Origin: JAGNRR01 sp964389575
GTDB lineage: Bacteria; Bacteroidota; Bacteroidia; Chitinophagales; Chitinophagaceae
DNA: 64,000 nucleotides
Direction of reading: 5' to 3'
NCBI GenBank assembly: GCA_964389575.1
Contig: CAYMFF010000002.1
Coordinates: 16,217-80,216, forward strand
Shown one piece after another: positions 16,660 through 24,944 of this stretch; positions within the stretch are counted from its first letter, which is position 1, and the number at the start of each line of letters is the position of its first letter. The notes beneath the pieces are model-generated. The model was not told the DNA's origin, did not search any database, and saw nothing but the letters and a program-made list of their open reading frames with translations. Position numbers and translations under genes: made by a program.

Positions 16660-17295
16660 TTAATCGTCTAAAGATAAGTGTTTATAATGACCATTCAATT
16701 GGATACGTTTCTGAAGATTATTTAACTCATGCACGGTAGGTAATACTTTTCGTAAATGTCGTAAAATATACTCTTGTCGCTGACTTTCTTTGGGCATGCG
16801 CAAAACATCATATTCTTCTTCTATATTTAATCCAATATGGTGCGCAATATGATAAGCCGTTAATTCTTCAAAGGGGATATTATAATCTTTTTTGATATTA
16901 AGCAATCCATGAAACATTTCTATTTCTTTCATAATCACTTTCATTTTAGACTTAAAACCATCGTAATACTCCGTTTCGATATTACTCACAATAGCACCTT
17001 GATACAATTTATCCGGAACGTTAGTAATCGTTTCTAATACTCTAAATGTGGAAATGCCCTGGGTCTTAATATCCATTTTACCATCTTCGTATTCTTTATC
17101 TATGGATAAGATTTTTACTTTGGTGCCCAGCTCCTTCATTTGACCGTTTATCACCGTTGGAATTCCAAACTCTTTTTTCTGTTCAAAACATTCGAGCACC
17201 AGCTGTTTATATCGATCCTCAAAAATATGAAGATTGAGTGCTTCACCAGGAAACACAACGATATTCAAAGGAAATATGGGTAAAAAACGAGTCAT
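16660..17295 (-). CDS. LON peptidase substrate-binding domain protein
   Basis: A 211-residue protein consisting only of the N-terminal (LAN/substrate-binding) domain of Lon proteases (PF02190). The characteristic opening is L-P-I-F-P-L-N-I-V-V-F-P-G-E at residues 5-18, then L-H-I-F-E-D-R-Y-K-Q-L and the R-V-L-E strand. There is no AAA ATPase or Ser-Lys protease part. Such stand-alone proteins are widespread and their role is poorly known. It heads the run with coaX, the barrel and lptC, with its own TATTTTTG promoter box. Confidence 0.9.
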   Translation of the reverse strand: MTRFLPIFPLNIVVFPGEALNLHIFEDRYKQLVLECFEQKKEFGIPTVINGQMKELGTKVKILSIDKEYEDGKMDIKTQGISTFRVLETITNVPDKLYQGAIVSNIETEYYDGFKSKMKVIMKEIEMFHGLLNIKKDYNIPFEELTAYHIAHHIGLNIEEEYDVLRMPKESQRQEYILRHLRKVLPTVHELNNLQKRIQLNGHYKHLSLDD

Positions 17296-17305
17296 AACTG
17301 TTATT

Positions 17306-17313
17306 CAAAAATA
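17306..17313 (-). promoter_or_regulatory. Bacteroidota -7 box (TATTTTTG)
   Basis: The minus strand reads TATTTTTG, 10 bases before the ATG at 17295. It would drive the LON-domain, coaX, barrel and lptC unit. Confidence 0.45.
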
Positions 17314-17343
17314 GTGATTGCTGGCTTTATAAAAAGGTTAAAA

Positions 17344-18573
17344 CTAATCCTTCGATAACAAATATTTTCTACGCACTAACATGAAAAAGAAAACGAAAAT
17401 GGCAACACCATACTGGGTATTAAAAAAAGCTTCAACCAGTAGCGGGATTAAAAAAATCAAGATAAAAGAAGAAAGCCATGAAGACTTTTTCCAATTTTCT
17501 TTAATAAGTACAATACAGAAAAACAAAAACAACAACAACCCAATCGTTCCAGATATTAATGCAACGTAAAGAAATTGGTTGTGCGGATAAAGAACTTTCT
17601 CAGTTGATATCCCTTGATCTTGATACGCCTTTTTCATTTCATCAAATCCATCTCCTGCTCCTACCCCGACCAATACATTTTTCTTTATTACATCCCAAGA
17701 AGTACGATAAGATACTACTCGACCTTCATCACTTACATTGGTTTGAGAATTGTCATTCAACATTTCATAAAAAGCGTACTCGGTGTAATACAATTTATTT
17801 TTAAACGTATCACTTGTGTGAAAAAACAAAACGGGTGTAATTAGTAGAACAAACAAAATTGAAAGTCCAAGTTTAATTTTTTTTCTTGACACTATTAAAA
17901 TTACTATCTCATAAAGAACGATTATATAAAGCGCTAACAAGGCAGTTTTGCTAGCCAAAATGTGTAAATAGGCAATGAGAAAAAAAGAAAGCACAGCAAA
18001 AACCAATGGATAAATTTTATCTTTTATGAATTGTAAACAGAAGCTAATACCAACTACCACGGTGACTCCAAATCGAATATGATCATTCATAAAAGGAGTG
18101 GGAATACTTTTAGAAGCTCCATAAGCCTCATTAAAAGCATCCATATGTTGCCAATATTGCGAAAGACTCCAAACAGAACCTAACACACAAACACCAATAA
18201 ACGCCATTAAAATATATTCAAACCATCTCTTATTCCATTGAATAGAATGCATTACAATGGGTAATGCTAAAAAAGGCAACATAAGTTGCATTCTGCTTGC
18301 ATAATATGCTTGGTTCGCACTCCAAAAAAAAGTAACCCCATATAACAGAAAAATGCCTACAAGAATTAGCGAGCTTCGATCTCTCCAAAATGATTGAAAT
18401 GTATCACGAACGCCAAGATTAATAATAGCATTGCCAATCAAGAGCATCATGCCAATGCTCACCATGGCTCTTCCGACCAATAAACCAATAACAAAGACCA
18501 AACAAGCCACAAAAGCAAATCCCTGATGTGGAAACCAATTTAAAAACTGGAAAATGGGCTTAGGAAGTTTCAA
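17344..18573 (-). CDS. O-antigen ligase / Wzy-like membrane protein
   Basis: A 409-residue polytopic protein with about ten to twelve membrane segments and the Wzy_C/O-antigen-ligase pattern. A periplasmic loop (about residues 270-330) reads G-R-V-V-S-Y-R-T-S-W, then V-G-V-G-A-G, then P-H-N-Q-F-L-Y-V-A. The conserved Arg and the H-N pair are the usual catalytic-loop residues. Such enzymes ligate polysaccharide to lipid A-core or polymerise repeat units. Ligase, polymerase and teichuronic-type functions cannot be separated by sequence. It stands alone between the LON-domain gene and divergent meaB. Confidence 0.85.
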   Translation of the reverse strand: MKLPKPIFQFLNWFPHQGFAFVACLVFVIGLLVGRAMVSIGMMLLIGNAIINLGVRDTFQSFWRDRSSLILVGIFLLYGVTFFWSANQAYYASRMQLMLPFLALPIVMHSIQWNKRWFEYILMAFIGVCVLGSVWSLSQYWQHMDAFNEAYGASKSIPTPFMNDHIRFGVTVVVGISFCLQFIKDKIYPLVFAVLSFFLIAYLHILASKTALLALYIIVLYEIVILIVSRKKIKLGLSILFVLLITPVLFFHTSDTFKNKLYYTEYAFYEMLNDNSQTNVSDEGRVVSYRTSWDVIKKNVLVGVGAGDGFDEMKKAYQDQGISTEKVLYPHNQFLYVALISGTIGLLLFLFFCIVLIKENWKKSSWLSSFILIFLIPLLVEAFFNTQYGVAIFVFFFMLVRRKYLLSKD

Positions 18574-18629
18574 GCAATAAGTAAATTAATTTTATTCCTT
18601 AATATTAACTCTTAATTTCGTTAATTATT

Positions 18630-19535
18630 GTGGCACACCCTACAAATTTAATTGACGCAATTGCTCAAGGCAAAACCAAAGAACTTGCTAAGGCTATTAC
18701 TATAGTCGAAAATGAACTTGATGGTCATTATGATTTATTGATGCAGCTCACGCCGAACCTGAATACAAAAGTCATTGGACTTACCGGACCTCCTGGCGCA
18801 GGAAAAAGCACACTAGTAAATGCCTTACTTAAACATTGGACAGATCAAAATAAACGGGTGGCTGTTTTATCTGTAGACCCCTCCTCTCCTTTTAATTATG
18901 GAGCACTGCTGGGCGATCGAATTCGAATGAATGATTTTTATCTAAATGAAAATGTTTTTATTCGGTCAATGGCCAGTCGTGGTTCATTAGGTGGTCTGAA
19001 TGCCAAAATTATCGAGATTACCGATGTTGTGCGTTCGGCCAATTTCGATTATATCATCATAGAAACCGTTGGTGTTGGTCAGAGCGAAGTTGAAATTGCT
19101 GGCATTGCGGATACTACCATTGTAACTGTAGTTCCAGAAGCTGGCGATGAGGTACAAACCATGAAATCAGGTGTCATGGAAATAGCCGATATATTTGTGG
19201 TAAATAAAAGCGACCGACCGAACGCATCAGAATTTGTAAAAAACTTAAAGACACTGGCTCATTCTAAAGCCACAGATTGGGAAACGCCCGTTGTGAAATC
19301 TGTAGCCACAACTGGAGAAGGGATTAATGAGCTAGGCGAAATAATTAATAAGCACCATTCATTTATTGAGAAATCTTCGGATAAAAAAATCATCTTGCTT
19401 ACCGAAAAGGCGTATCAACTTATCCAACAAAAACGAATGCAAGATGTAAGTAAAATTGATTTATTCGAAGAATTAAAAATCCAAATTAGTAAGCCTGAAT
19501 TCAATCTTTACTATTGGATTAAAAAAATGTCGTAA
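18630..19535 (+). CDS. meaB: Methylmalonyl-CoA mutase-associated GTPase MeaB
   Basis: A G3E-family GTPase (MeaB/ArgK) that loads and protects the adenosylcobalamin cofactor of methylmalonyl-CoA mutase. It is 301 residues, slightly shorter than many relatives. The start is GTG at 18630. The P-loop G-P-P-G-A-G-K-S-T is at 53-61, preceded by V-I-G-L-T. Next come the S-V-D-P-S-S motif, R-M-N-D-F and S-M-A-S-R-G-S-L-G-G, then E-T-V-G-V-G-Q-S-E and the base-recognition N-K-S-D. The mutase genes are not in the window, so the chaperone acts in trans or its partners lie elsewhere. Confidence 0.92.
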   Translation: MAHPTNLIDAIAQGKTKELAKAITIVENELDGHYDLLMQLTPNLNTKVIGLTGPPGAGKSTLVNALLKHWTDQNKRVAVLSVDPSSPFNYGALLGDRIRMNDFYLNENVFIRSMASRGSLGGLNAKIIEITDVVRSANFDYIIIETVGVGQSEVEIAGIADTTIVTVVPEAGDEVQTMKSGVMEIADIFVVNKSDRPNASEFVKNLKTLAHSKATDWETPVVKSVATTGEGINELGEIINKHHSFIEKSSDKKIILLTEKAYQLIQQKRMQDVSKIDLFEELKIQISKPEFNLYYWIKKMS

Positions 19536-19595
19536 ATTAGAAATTATTATCAGTCTATCAAACAGAATTACATTGAACTATAAATTAATTAAGAA

Positions 19596-20144
19596 ATGAA
19601 AACAAGCAGCAAATTATTATCCATCGCCTTATTAGCACTAGCATTGGGGTTTGTATCTTGTAAAAAAGATACAGTAAACGCTGACGACTTTTTAAGCGAA
19701 ATTGTGGAAGAAGAAGAAACAATTACTTTGTCAAAGGCTGGTTTTAAGACCAATTCAATCGGTTTAATAAAAGCTACTACTGATAATTATTATGAAGCTG
19801 GTACGATGGAATATATAGTTAATGGTGTTTTAGAGGCAACTTTTGAGTTTCAAACCGGAGGTCAAGGTTCCTTAAATAAAAACGGAAGTTCTACAATAAA
19901 AAGCCTGAAAGGCAAATCTAAAAAGACAAAAAAGTACACCAAAGTAATAGTATCACCCATGGTTAAGGTAAGCGGTTGCCAATGGATTGTACAAGGAATT
20001 ATAGAATATTATGATGATAAAAATAATCTCCTAGCCACTATAGATTTCGGTAATGGATTATGCGACGAGTGGGCAACTAAAACCTTCCCGAATAATAACA
20101 AGCCGCCGGTAACATTCAGCCAAGACGATTGGTTCAAGAAATAG
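19596..20144 (+). CDS. Lipoprotein of unknown function
   Basis: A 182-residue protein with a lipoprotein signal (M-K-T-S-S-K-L-L-S-I-A-L-L-A-L-A-L then F-V-S-C, lipobox Cys at 22) followed by K-K-D as often seen in Bacteroidota. The mature part has an acidic segment (E-I-V-E-E-E-E), then a Lys/Ser-rich stretch (K-G-K-S-K-K-T-K-K) and several beta strands ending in a C-Q-W / L-C-D-E-W pair of cysteines. No family recognised. It lies 60 bases after meaB and ends 45 bases before the convergent DCC-family gene. Confidence 0.7.
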   Translation: MKTSSKLLSIALLALALGFVSCKKDTVNADDFLSEIVEEEETITLSKAGFKTNSIGLIKATTDNYYEAGTMEYIVNGVLEATFEFQTGGQGSLNKNGSSTIKSLKGKSKKTKKYTKVIVSPMVKVSGCQWIVQGIIEYYDDKNNLLATIDFGNGLCDEWATKTFPNNNKPPVTFSQDDWFKK

Positions 20145-20189
20145 AATTTAGTATAAATAAGAAATTAGCCCTTCCAGCTTCTTACTAAT

Positions 20190-21026
20190 TTAAAATAAGC
20201 TAAATGCAAATGGATAGACTAGAAGTCTGAATAATACCCAAGTCCAACTGAGCAAAGCATTATGCCCTGCTACATTCACTCGGCGTTTGTGCTCAAAAAA
20301 CATAAAAGCGGCTACTACGCCGTAGCAAAGAACTTCTAGAAATTGTATTTCAAATCCAACCCAAGAAAAAATACTTAGTCCTATAGAAAATCCCAATAAG
20401 AGCAGCGCTCCTAAAAACGAAACAAAAGCTACCTGCCCTAAATAATCGTAAATATTATTTTCTTTTATTATTAAGCACATGATATATTGAAAAGCCAACT
20501 GCGCAATAAATATCAGCGCGTCCGTGATAATACGTGTTCCAATATAATATTCATTGAGTCGTGAAAAAAAGTAGGAATCCACAATCAAAGTAGTCATGAT
20601 TCCACAAAAGATGATAAAAAAAACGCGCCAAAAAACATTACGAGATGGCACACAACTTCCAAGTTTATTACAGTCAGAAGCAATAACAATTTTTCTATTG
20701 TACGTAATGAAATTATATAGCTGGGTTAAAAACCAATAAATAGGCGCAAATCTTCCTAAAACTCGTACCGACAAAAAACGATGTCCAAGAACCTTGAGCA
20801 TACTATCAATACCATAAGTCACCACGCCATTTTCCCGATTGACTAAGGCAATTTTATTCTTTGCTTTTGCAACATCAAATTCAAACTGATTATCCTCTAT
20901 TACCTGCCCAAAATCTTTCCTCCCTTCTGAATCTAATAAATTATACTTCAGAAAAATACTAGTATACCAATCACATAATGGACAATCTTTATCGTAAACT
21001 AGTGTGTGATTAGAAAGGGTTTTCAT
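20190..21026 (-). CDS. DCC-family (DUF393) thiol-disulfide oxidoreductase-like membrane protein
   Basis: A 278-residue protein. The N-terminus carries the DCC motif Y-D-K-D-C-P-L-C (CxxC at about residues 15-18) typical of DUF393 thioredoxin-like proteins, ahead of about 100 residues of that domain. The C-terminal half (about 145-278) holds four or five hydrophobic membrane segments, so this is a DCC domain fused to a membrane anchor rather than the usual short soluble form. The redox substrate is unknown. The start ATG at 21026 follows the hutU stop by nine bases, so co-transcription with hutU is likely. Confidence 0.82.
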   Translation of the reverse strand: MKTLSNHTLVYDKDCPLCDWYTSIFLKYNLLDSEGRKDFGQVIEDNQFEFDVAKAKNKIALVNRENGVVTYGIDSMLKVLGHRFLSVRVLGRFAPIYWFLTQLYNFITYNRKIVIASDCNKLGSCVPSRNVFWRVFFIIFCGIMTTLIVDSYFFSRLNEYYIGTRIITDALIFIAQLAFQYIMCLIIKENNIYDYLGQVAFVSFLGALLLLGFSIGLSIFSWVGFEIQFLEVLCYGVVAAFMFFEHKRRVNVAGHNALLSWTWVLFRLLVYPFAFSLF

Positions 21027-21035
21027 TAATTATTG

Positions 21036-22685
21036 TTACCACACCTTCAAACCAAACTTCTCTGCCCATTCAGTAGCTTTATCATATCCGGCATCAGTAT
21101 GCCGCAAAACGCCCATTGCGGGGTCATTGTGTAGCACTCTTTTTAATCGAATATCAGCATCTTCGGTTCCGTCTGCTACGATAACCATTCCGGCATGTAA
21201 ACTATAACCCATACCAACTCCACCACCATGATGGAAACTAACCCAGCTAGCACCACCAGCTGTATTAATAAGTGCATTCAAAATAGGCCAATCCGCAACC
21301 GCATCGCTACCATCTTTCATAGCTTCTGTTTCGCGATTAGGAGAAGCAACTGAACCACAATCCAAATGATCTCTACCAATGACTATTGGTGCTTTTAATT
21401 CACCATTGCGCACCATTTCATTAAACTTCAAGCCTGCTTTTTCGCGCTCTCCCATTCCTAACCAACAAATACGACTAGGTAAACCTTGGAAAGCAATTTT
21501 TTCTTTTGCCATTTCTAACCAACGAAGCAATCCTTTATTCTCAGGGAATAATTCTTTTAATGCTTCGTCCGTTTTATAAATATCTTCAGGATCTCCGCTT
21601 AAAGCAACCCAACGAAAAGGCCCTTTCCCTTCACAAAAAAGTGGACGAATATAGGCGGGAACAAATCCAGGGAACGCGAACGCGTTCTCAACACCTCTTT
21701 TATCTTTGGCTTGTCCGCGCAAATTATTTCCGTAGTCGAAAGTAATGGCTCCTCTTTTTTGAAGTTCCAACATCAAATTGACATGATGCGCCATAGTATC
21801 CAACGATAATTTTTCGTACTCTGCAGGATTAGCATCACGCAATGTATTTGCTTCTGCCACGCTCATTCCTTCAGGATAATATCCTATCAATTCATCATGA
21901 GCCGATGTTTGATCGGTAAGAGTATCGGGTGTAATATTTCTTTCAATTAATCTTTCTAATAAGTCAACTGCATTACAAACTACGCCAATAGAAACAGCTT
22001 GATTACTTTCTTTTGCTTTAACTGCTTCATCTATTGCTTCATCAATATCATGAAACATTTTATCTATATAACGAGTTTCTACCCGCTTTTGAATCCTCCA
22101 TTCTTCAACCTCTGCTGCCAAACAAACACCTTCGTTCATTGTGATGGCTAACGGTTGGGCACCGCCCATTCCACCAAGACCCGCGGTTACATTCAAGGTA
22201 CCTTTCAATGTTCCATTATAATGTTGATCAGCTAAAGCTAAATACGTTTCATACGTTCCTTGAACAATCCCTTGCGAACCAATATATATCCATGAACCCG
22301 CTGTCATTTGACCATACATCATTAAACCTTTGGCATCTAATTCTCTGAAGTGTTCCCAATTGGCCCAATTACCAACTAAGTTAGAATTTGCAATCAATAC
22401 TTTGGGAGCATCTTTATGACTTCGCAAAACCCCTACTGGTTTTCCACTTTGAACTAATAACGTTTGATCTTCTTCAATTTCTTTTAGAATCTCTAATATT
22501 TTTTCAAAAGAAGGCCAGTTTCGCGCTGCTTTTCCTAAGCCACCATAAACAATTAATTCATCCGGTCGCTCTGCAACATCGGGATCCAAATTGTTTTGAA
22601 TCATTCGATAAACAGCCTCGGTAATCCAGTTTTTACAATTTAATGTTGTGCCATGTGGGGCGCGTACTTCTCTTGCTTCAACCAT
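21036..22685 (-). CDS. hutU: Urocanate hydratase
   Basis: HutU converts urocanate to imidazolone propionate in histidine degradation, using tightly bound NAD+ as electrophile. It is 549 residues from the ATG at 22683-22685 (M-V-E-A-R-E-V); five upstream codons in the open frame are unlikely to be translated because the promoter box sits there. Family blocks are clear: Y-G-G-L-G-K-A-A-R-N-W, the NAD-binding G-L-G-G-M-G-G-A-Q-P-L, D-H-L-D-C-G-S-V-A-S-P and the near-terminal H-H-G-G-G-V-G-M-G-Y-S. No hutH, hutI or formiminoglutamate hydrolase lies beside it. Confidence 0.95.
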   Translation of the reverse strand: MVEAREVRAPHGTTLNCKNWITEAVYRMIQNNLDPDVAERPDELIVYGGLGKAARNWPSFEKILEILKEIEEDQTLLVQSGKPVGVLRSHKDAPKVLIANSNLVGNWANWEHFRELDAKGLMMYGQMTAGSWIYIGSQGIVQGTYETYLALADQHYNGTLKGTLNVTAGLGGMGGAQPLAITMNEGVCLAAEVEEWRIQKRVETRYIDKMFHDIDEAIDEAVKAKESNQAVSIGVVCNAVDLLERLIERNITPDTLTDQTSAHDELIGYYPEGMSVAEANTLRDANPAEYEKLSLDTMAHHVNLMLELQKRGAITFDYGNNLRGQAKDKRGVENAFAFPGFVPAYIRPLFCEGKGPFRWVALSGDPEDIYKTDEALKELFPENKGLLRWLEMAKEKIAFQGLPSRICWLGMGEREKAGLKFNEMVRNGELKAPIVIGRDHLDCGSVASPNRETEAMKDGSDAVADWPILNALINTAGGASWVSFHHGGGVGMGYSLHAGMVIVADGTEDADIRLKRVLHNDPAMGVLRHTDAGYDKATEWAEKFGLKVW

Positions 22686-22689
22686 AATG

Positions 22690-22697
22690 CAAAGATA
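22690..22697 (-). promoter_or_regulatory. Bacteroidota -7 box (TATCTTTG) of hutU
   Basis: The minus strand reads TATCTTTG, a perfect TAnnTTTG, ending 4 bases before the hutU ATG. It supports the shorter start and implies an almost leaderless transcript. Confidence 0.55.
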
Positions 22698-22760
22698 CAC
22701 CCTAGCAGATGTTCAATAAAGCAAACCGTTGCTTTCTCTTAATATAAAAAATCAGAAAAA

Positions 22761-23309
22761 TTACTGCTTATTCAACAGAATATCACAATTGCTTGTTGTG
22801 TGATTTAAACTATCACGAAATGATAAGTTTACATTTAATACATCACCATTAATATTACCTTCACCAGAAACATAATAGTTTCCGCATGTTTGCTGAAACG
22901 GAATATTAAAATTTGTACTAGAAGTAGTGATATAAGCCGTTAAGTCATTCGGACAAAATGTAGGTGAAAAACCCTTTAACGTCAGTTCGGTAATCGGTGT
23001 AAAATCAGATTGAATTTCAGCAACATAGGACTCTTGTGCATTCATAAAGCATTCATCAAATGCGGAATAATTGCCAATAAACTTATCAATTGAACGAATA
23101 CCACATTTAGTCCCTTCAAAACCTACCGGACAATTACAGTCTCCATCATGACAGGTGCCACCATTTAAACAGATAACATCTTCACATGGTTTATAAAAAG
23201 TAGTAGGACCATAATTGACATCTTGTTTCTCACAAGAAGAAAAAACAATTGCAATAATTGCCAGAAAACTAAACGCAGAAAGCGCAACTAATTTTAATCG
23301 TTTCATCAT
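22761..23309 (-). CDS. Lipoprotein with an EGF-like domain
   Basis: A 182-residue lipoprotein (signal to about residue 26, lipobox F-S-S-C). The first 75 residues contain one EGF-like module with six cysteines in the order C-x4-C-x5-C-x4-C-x-C-x8-C and the usual N-G-G-T-C and G-F-E-G-T-K-C phrases. The remaining 100 residues are beta-rich with three or four cysteines and no family that I know. EGF modules occur in scattered Bacteroidota lipoproteins; a binding or adhesion role is only inference. Confidence 0.78.
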   Translation of the reverse strand: MMKRLKLVALSAFSFLAIIAIVFSSCEKQDVNYGPTTFYKPCEDVICLNGGTCHDGDCNCPVGFEGTKCGIRSIDKFIGNYSAFDECFMNAQESYVAEIQSDFTPITELTLKGFSPTFCPNDLTAYITTSSTNFNIPFQQTCGNYYVSGEGNINGDVLNVNLSFRDSLNHTTSNCDILLNKQ

Positions 23310-23336
23310 TACTTAAAGATAAAGTAAAAAAAGGAT

Positions 23337-23597
23337 TTACCCTTTGGCTTGACGCAAATAATCTTCGTTACCTGGGTCATCATAATTAGTGAACAAAGCA
23401 GCCCAATGTCCTATTAATGCTAATGCCCATGCCGCAGTTATCCAAGATGGCCAAGGATAAGCCCAACCTTCTACATCAACGCGCATAGCACCTTTATCAA
23501 AAAATATCCAAAGCAATACATTAGCTATCACAAAAATGATTGCATGTAATATTAATTTACTTTTTTGCTTTGCTGAAGGTGCTATTTTTTTTGGCAT
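23337..23597 (-). CDS. 2TM domain-containing protein
   Basis: An 86-residue protein with two membrane segments (about 15-33 and 50-68). The spacer has W-P-S-W-I-T-A-A-W and the C-terminal tail is D-D-P-G-N-E-D-Y. This matches the short Bacteroidota 2TM-domain family (PF13239), sometimes fused to histidine kinases. Function unknown. It has a TAAATTTG box 17 bases upstream. Confidence 0.75.
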   Translation of the reverse strand: MPKKIAPSAKQKSKLILHAIIFVIANVLLWIFFDKGAMRVDVEGWAYPWPSWITAAWALALIGHWAALFTNYDDPGNEDYLRQAKG

Positions 23598-23614
23598 GCC
23601 TGAAATATTTTGTG

Positions 23615-23622
23615 CAAATTTA
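23615..23622 (-). promoter_or_regulatory. Bacteroidota -7 box (TAAATTTG)
   Basis: The minus strand reads TAAATTTG, matching TAnnTTTG, 17 bases before the ATG of the 2TM gene. It lies just beyond the terminator of the T9SS cargo gene upstream. Confidence 0.45.
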
Positions 23623-23644
23623 ATTTAGACAAAACTAGTTACAA

Positions 23645-23680
23645 ACAAAAAAGCCGACTGTTTTAATCAGTCGGCTTAGA
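23645..23680 (-). terminator. Rho-independent terminator of the first T9SS cargo gene
   Basis: A perfect 10-bp stem (AAGCCGACTG at 23651-23660, CAGTCGGCTT at 23668-23677) with a 7-base loop. On the minus strand it is followed by TTTTGTTTGT. It lies about 20 bases past the stop of the gene at 23697. Confidence 0.85.
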
Positions 23681-23695
23681 AGTTTTGTTATTTTT

Positions 23696-24944
23696 TTTAT
23701 CTCACGAGAGTAACATTTCCTTGTTTGTAGAAACGCTTGCCTGTGCTCGTTACAGCCTCTATCACATACACATACGTACCTAATGGTTGTGGCTTATCAT
23801 TAAAGCGACCATCCCAACCATCATTGATATCAGTCGTGTTAAACACACGCTCACCCCAACGATTGTAAATATTCCAAGTCTTCAATTCTACCAAACCACG
23901 GCGCTTTATCGTCAACTTATCGTTGATACTCGTACCACTTCCTGGTGAAAACGCATTCGGTAAATCTATCAAACTCTCATTGCTTACTATTACCGTCACA
24001 CTGTCCATCGTTGGACAACCATTCTCGGTCTGAGCATTTACATAGTATCTCGTCGTCGCTGTCGGTTGAGCATTCGGATTCTTAATCGTTGTGCTACTCA
24101 AACCACTCGGTGGAAACCAATTAAACAAGGTAACATTTCCATCGGCATAAAGCGTCACGCTTTCGCCAGGATAAATCGTTACATCATCTCCTGCATCTAA
24201 AACGGAGTTTGGGTAAACCACCACATTCGCATAGGCTGTATCGTAACAACCATTGGCATCTAAACCAATCACCTGATACTCTTGTGTCGCTTCGGGATAA
24301 ACCTGAACACTTGATACATTACCCGTACTACTAATAAAGTAATCTGGACTCCAACCATAACTGATACCACCAATCACACTTAAGCCAGTCGTATCGCCAG
24401 GGCAAATCGCTCGGTCGCCATCTAGTTGTAAAAAGTCTACATTGTTTACGGTAATCAATACATTATCATCATCACTACAACCATTGGGTGTTGTGTAAGT
24501 CACGTTTAAATTCTGTGTAATCTTGCCGCTATAAACTGGATTAGGAATCGTACTATTATTCATATCTGCTCCTGGCGTCCAAGTTATTGTATAGTAATTC
24601 TGTGAATCCGGTAATACCGATGAGTTTAAGTGAATCGTATCGTTCAAACACATTTCTCTATCTATACCGGCATCTACTACTGGAAGAGCATCTACTATCA
24701 CGGGCAAGGTTACGGAGCTATCAGGACAACCTGGGAAACTTGCTGTTATCGTATACATACCTCCTGGAACAGCCGGTGTAATCGTTGTGTTCAAGGTGTT
24801 ATTCGGTGTCATGTCACCCGGTGGGGTCCAATTAAAATTATATGCATCGGGCGTTAAACCGGCCGTCGTTCCGGTGCCTGTTATAGTAGTACTTTCTCCA
24901 TCACACAAAATCGTATCGTAAGGATCTATCGTAAAACCTTTTAA
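23696..24944. repeat. 1249-bp identical direct repeat, copy A
   Basis: By eye this matches 26835-28083 at every base, with constant offset 3139 and no indel, including third-codon positions. It covers the last 416 codons or so and the stop of the T9SS cargo gene. Identity stops sharply at both ends: T against A at 23695/26834, and G against T at 24945/28084. Confidence 0.93.
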
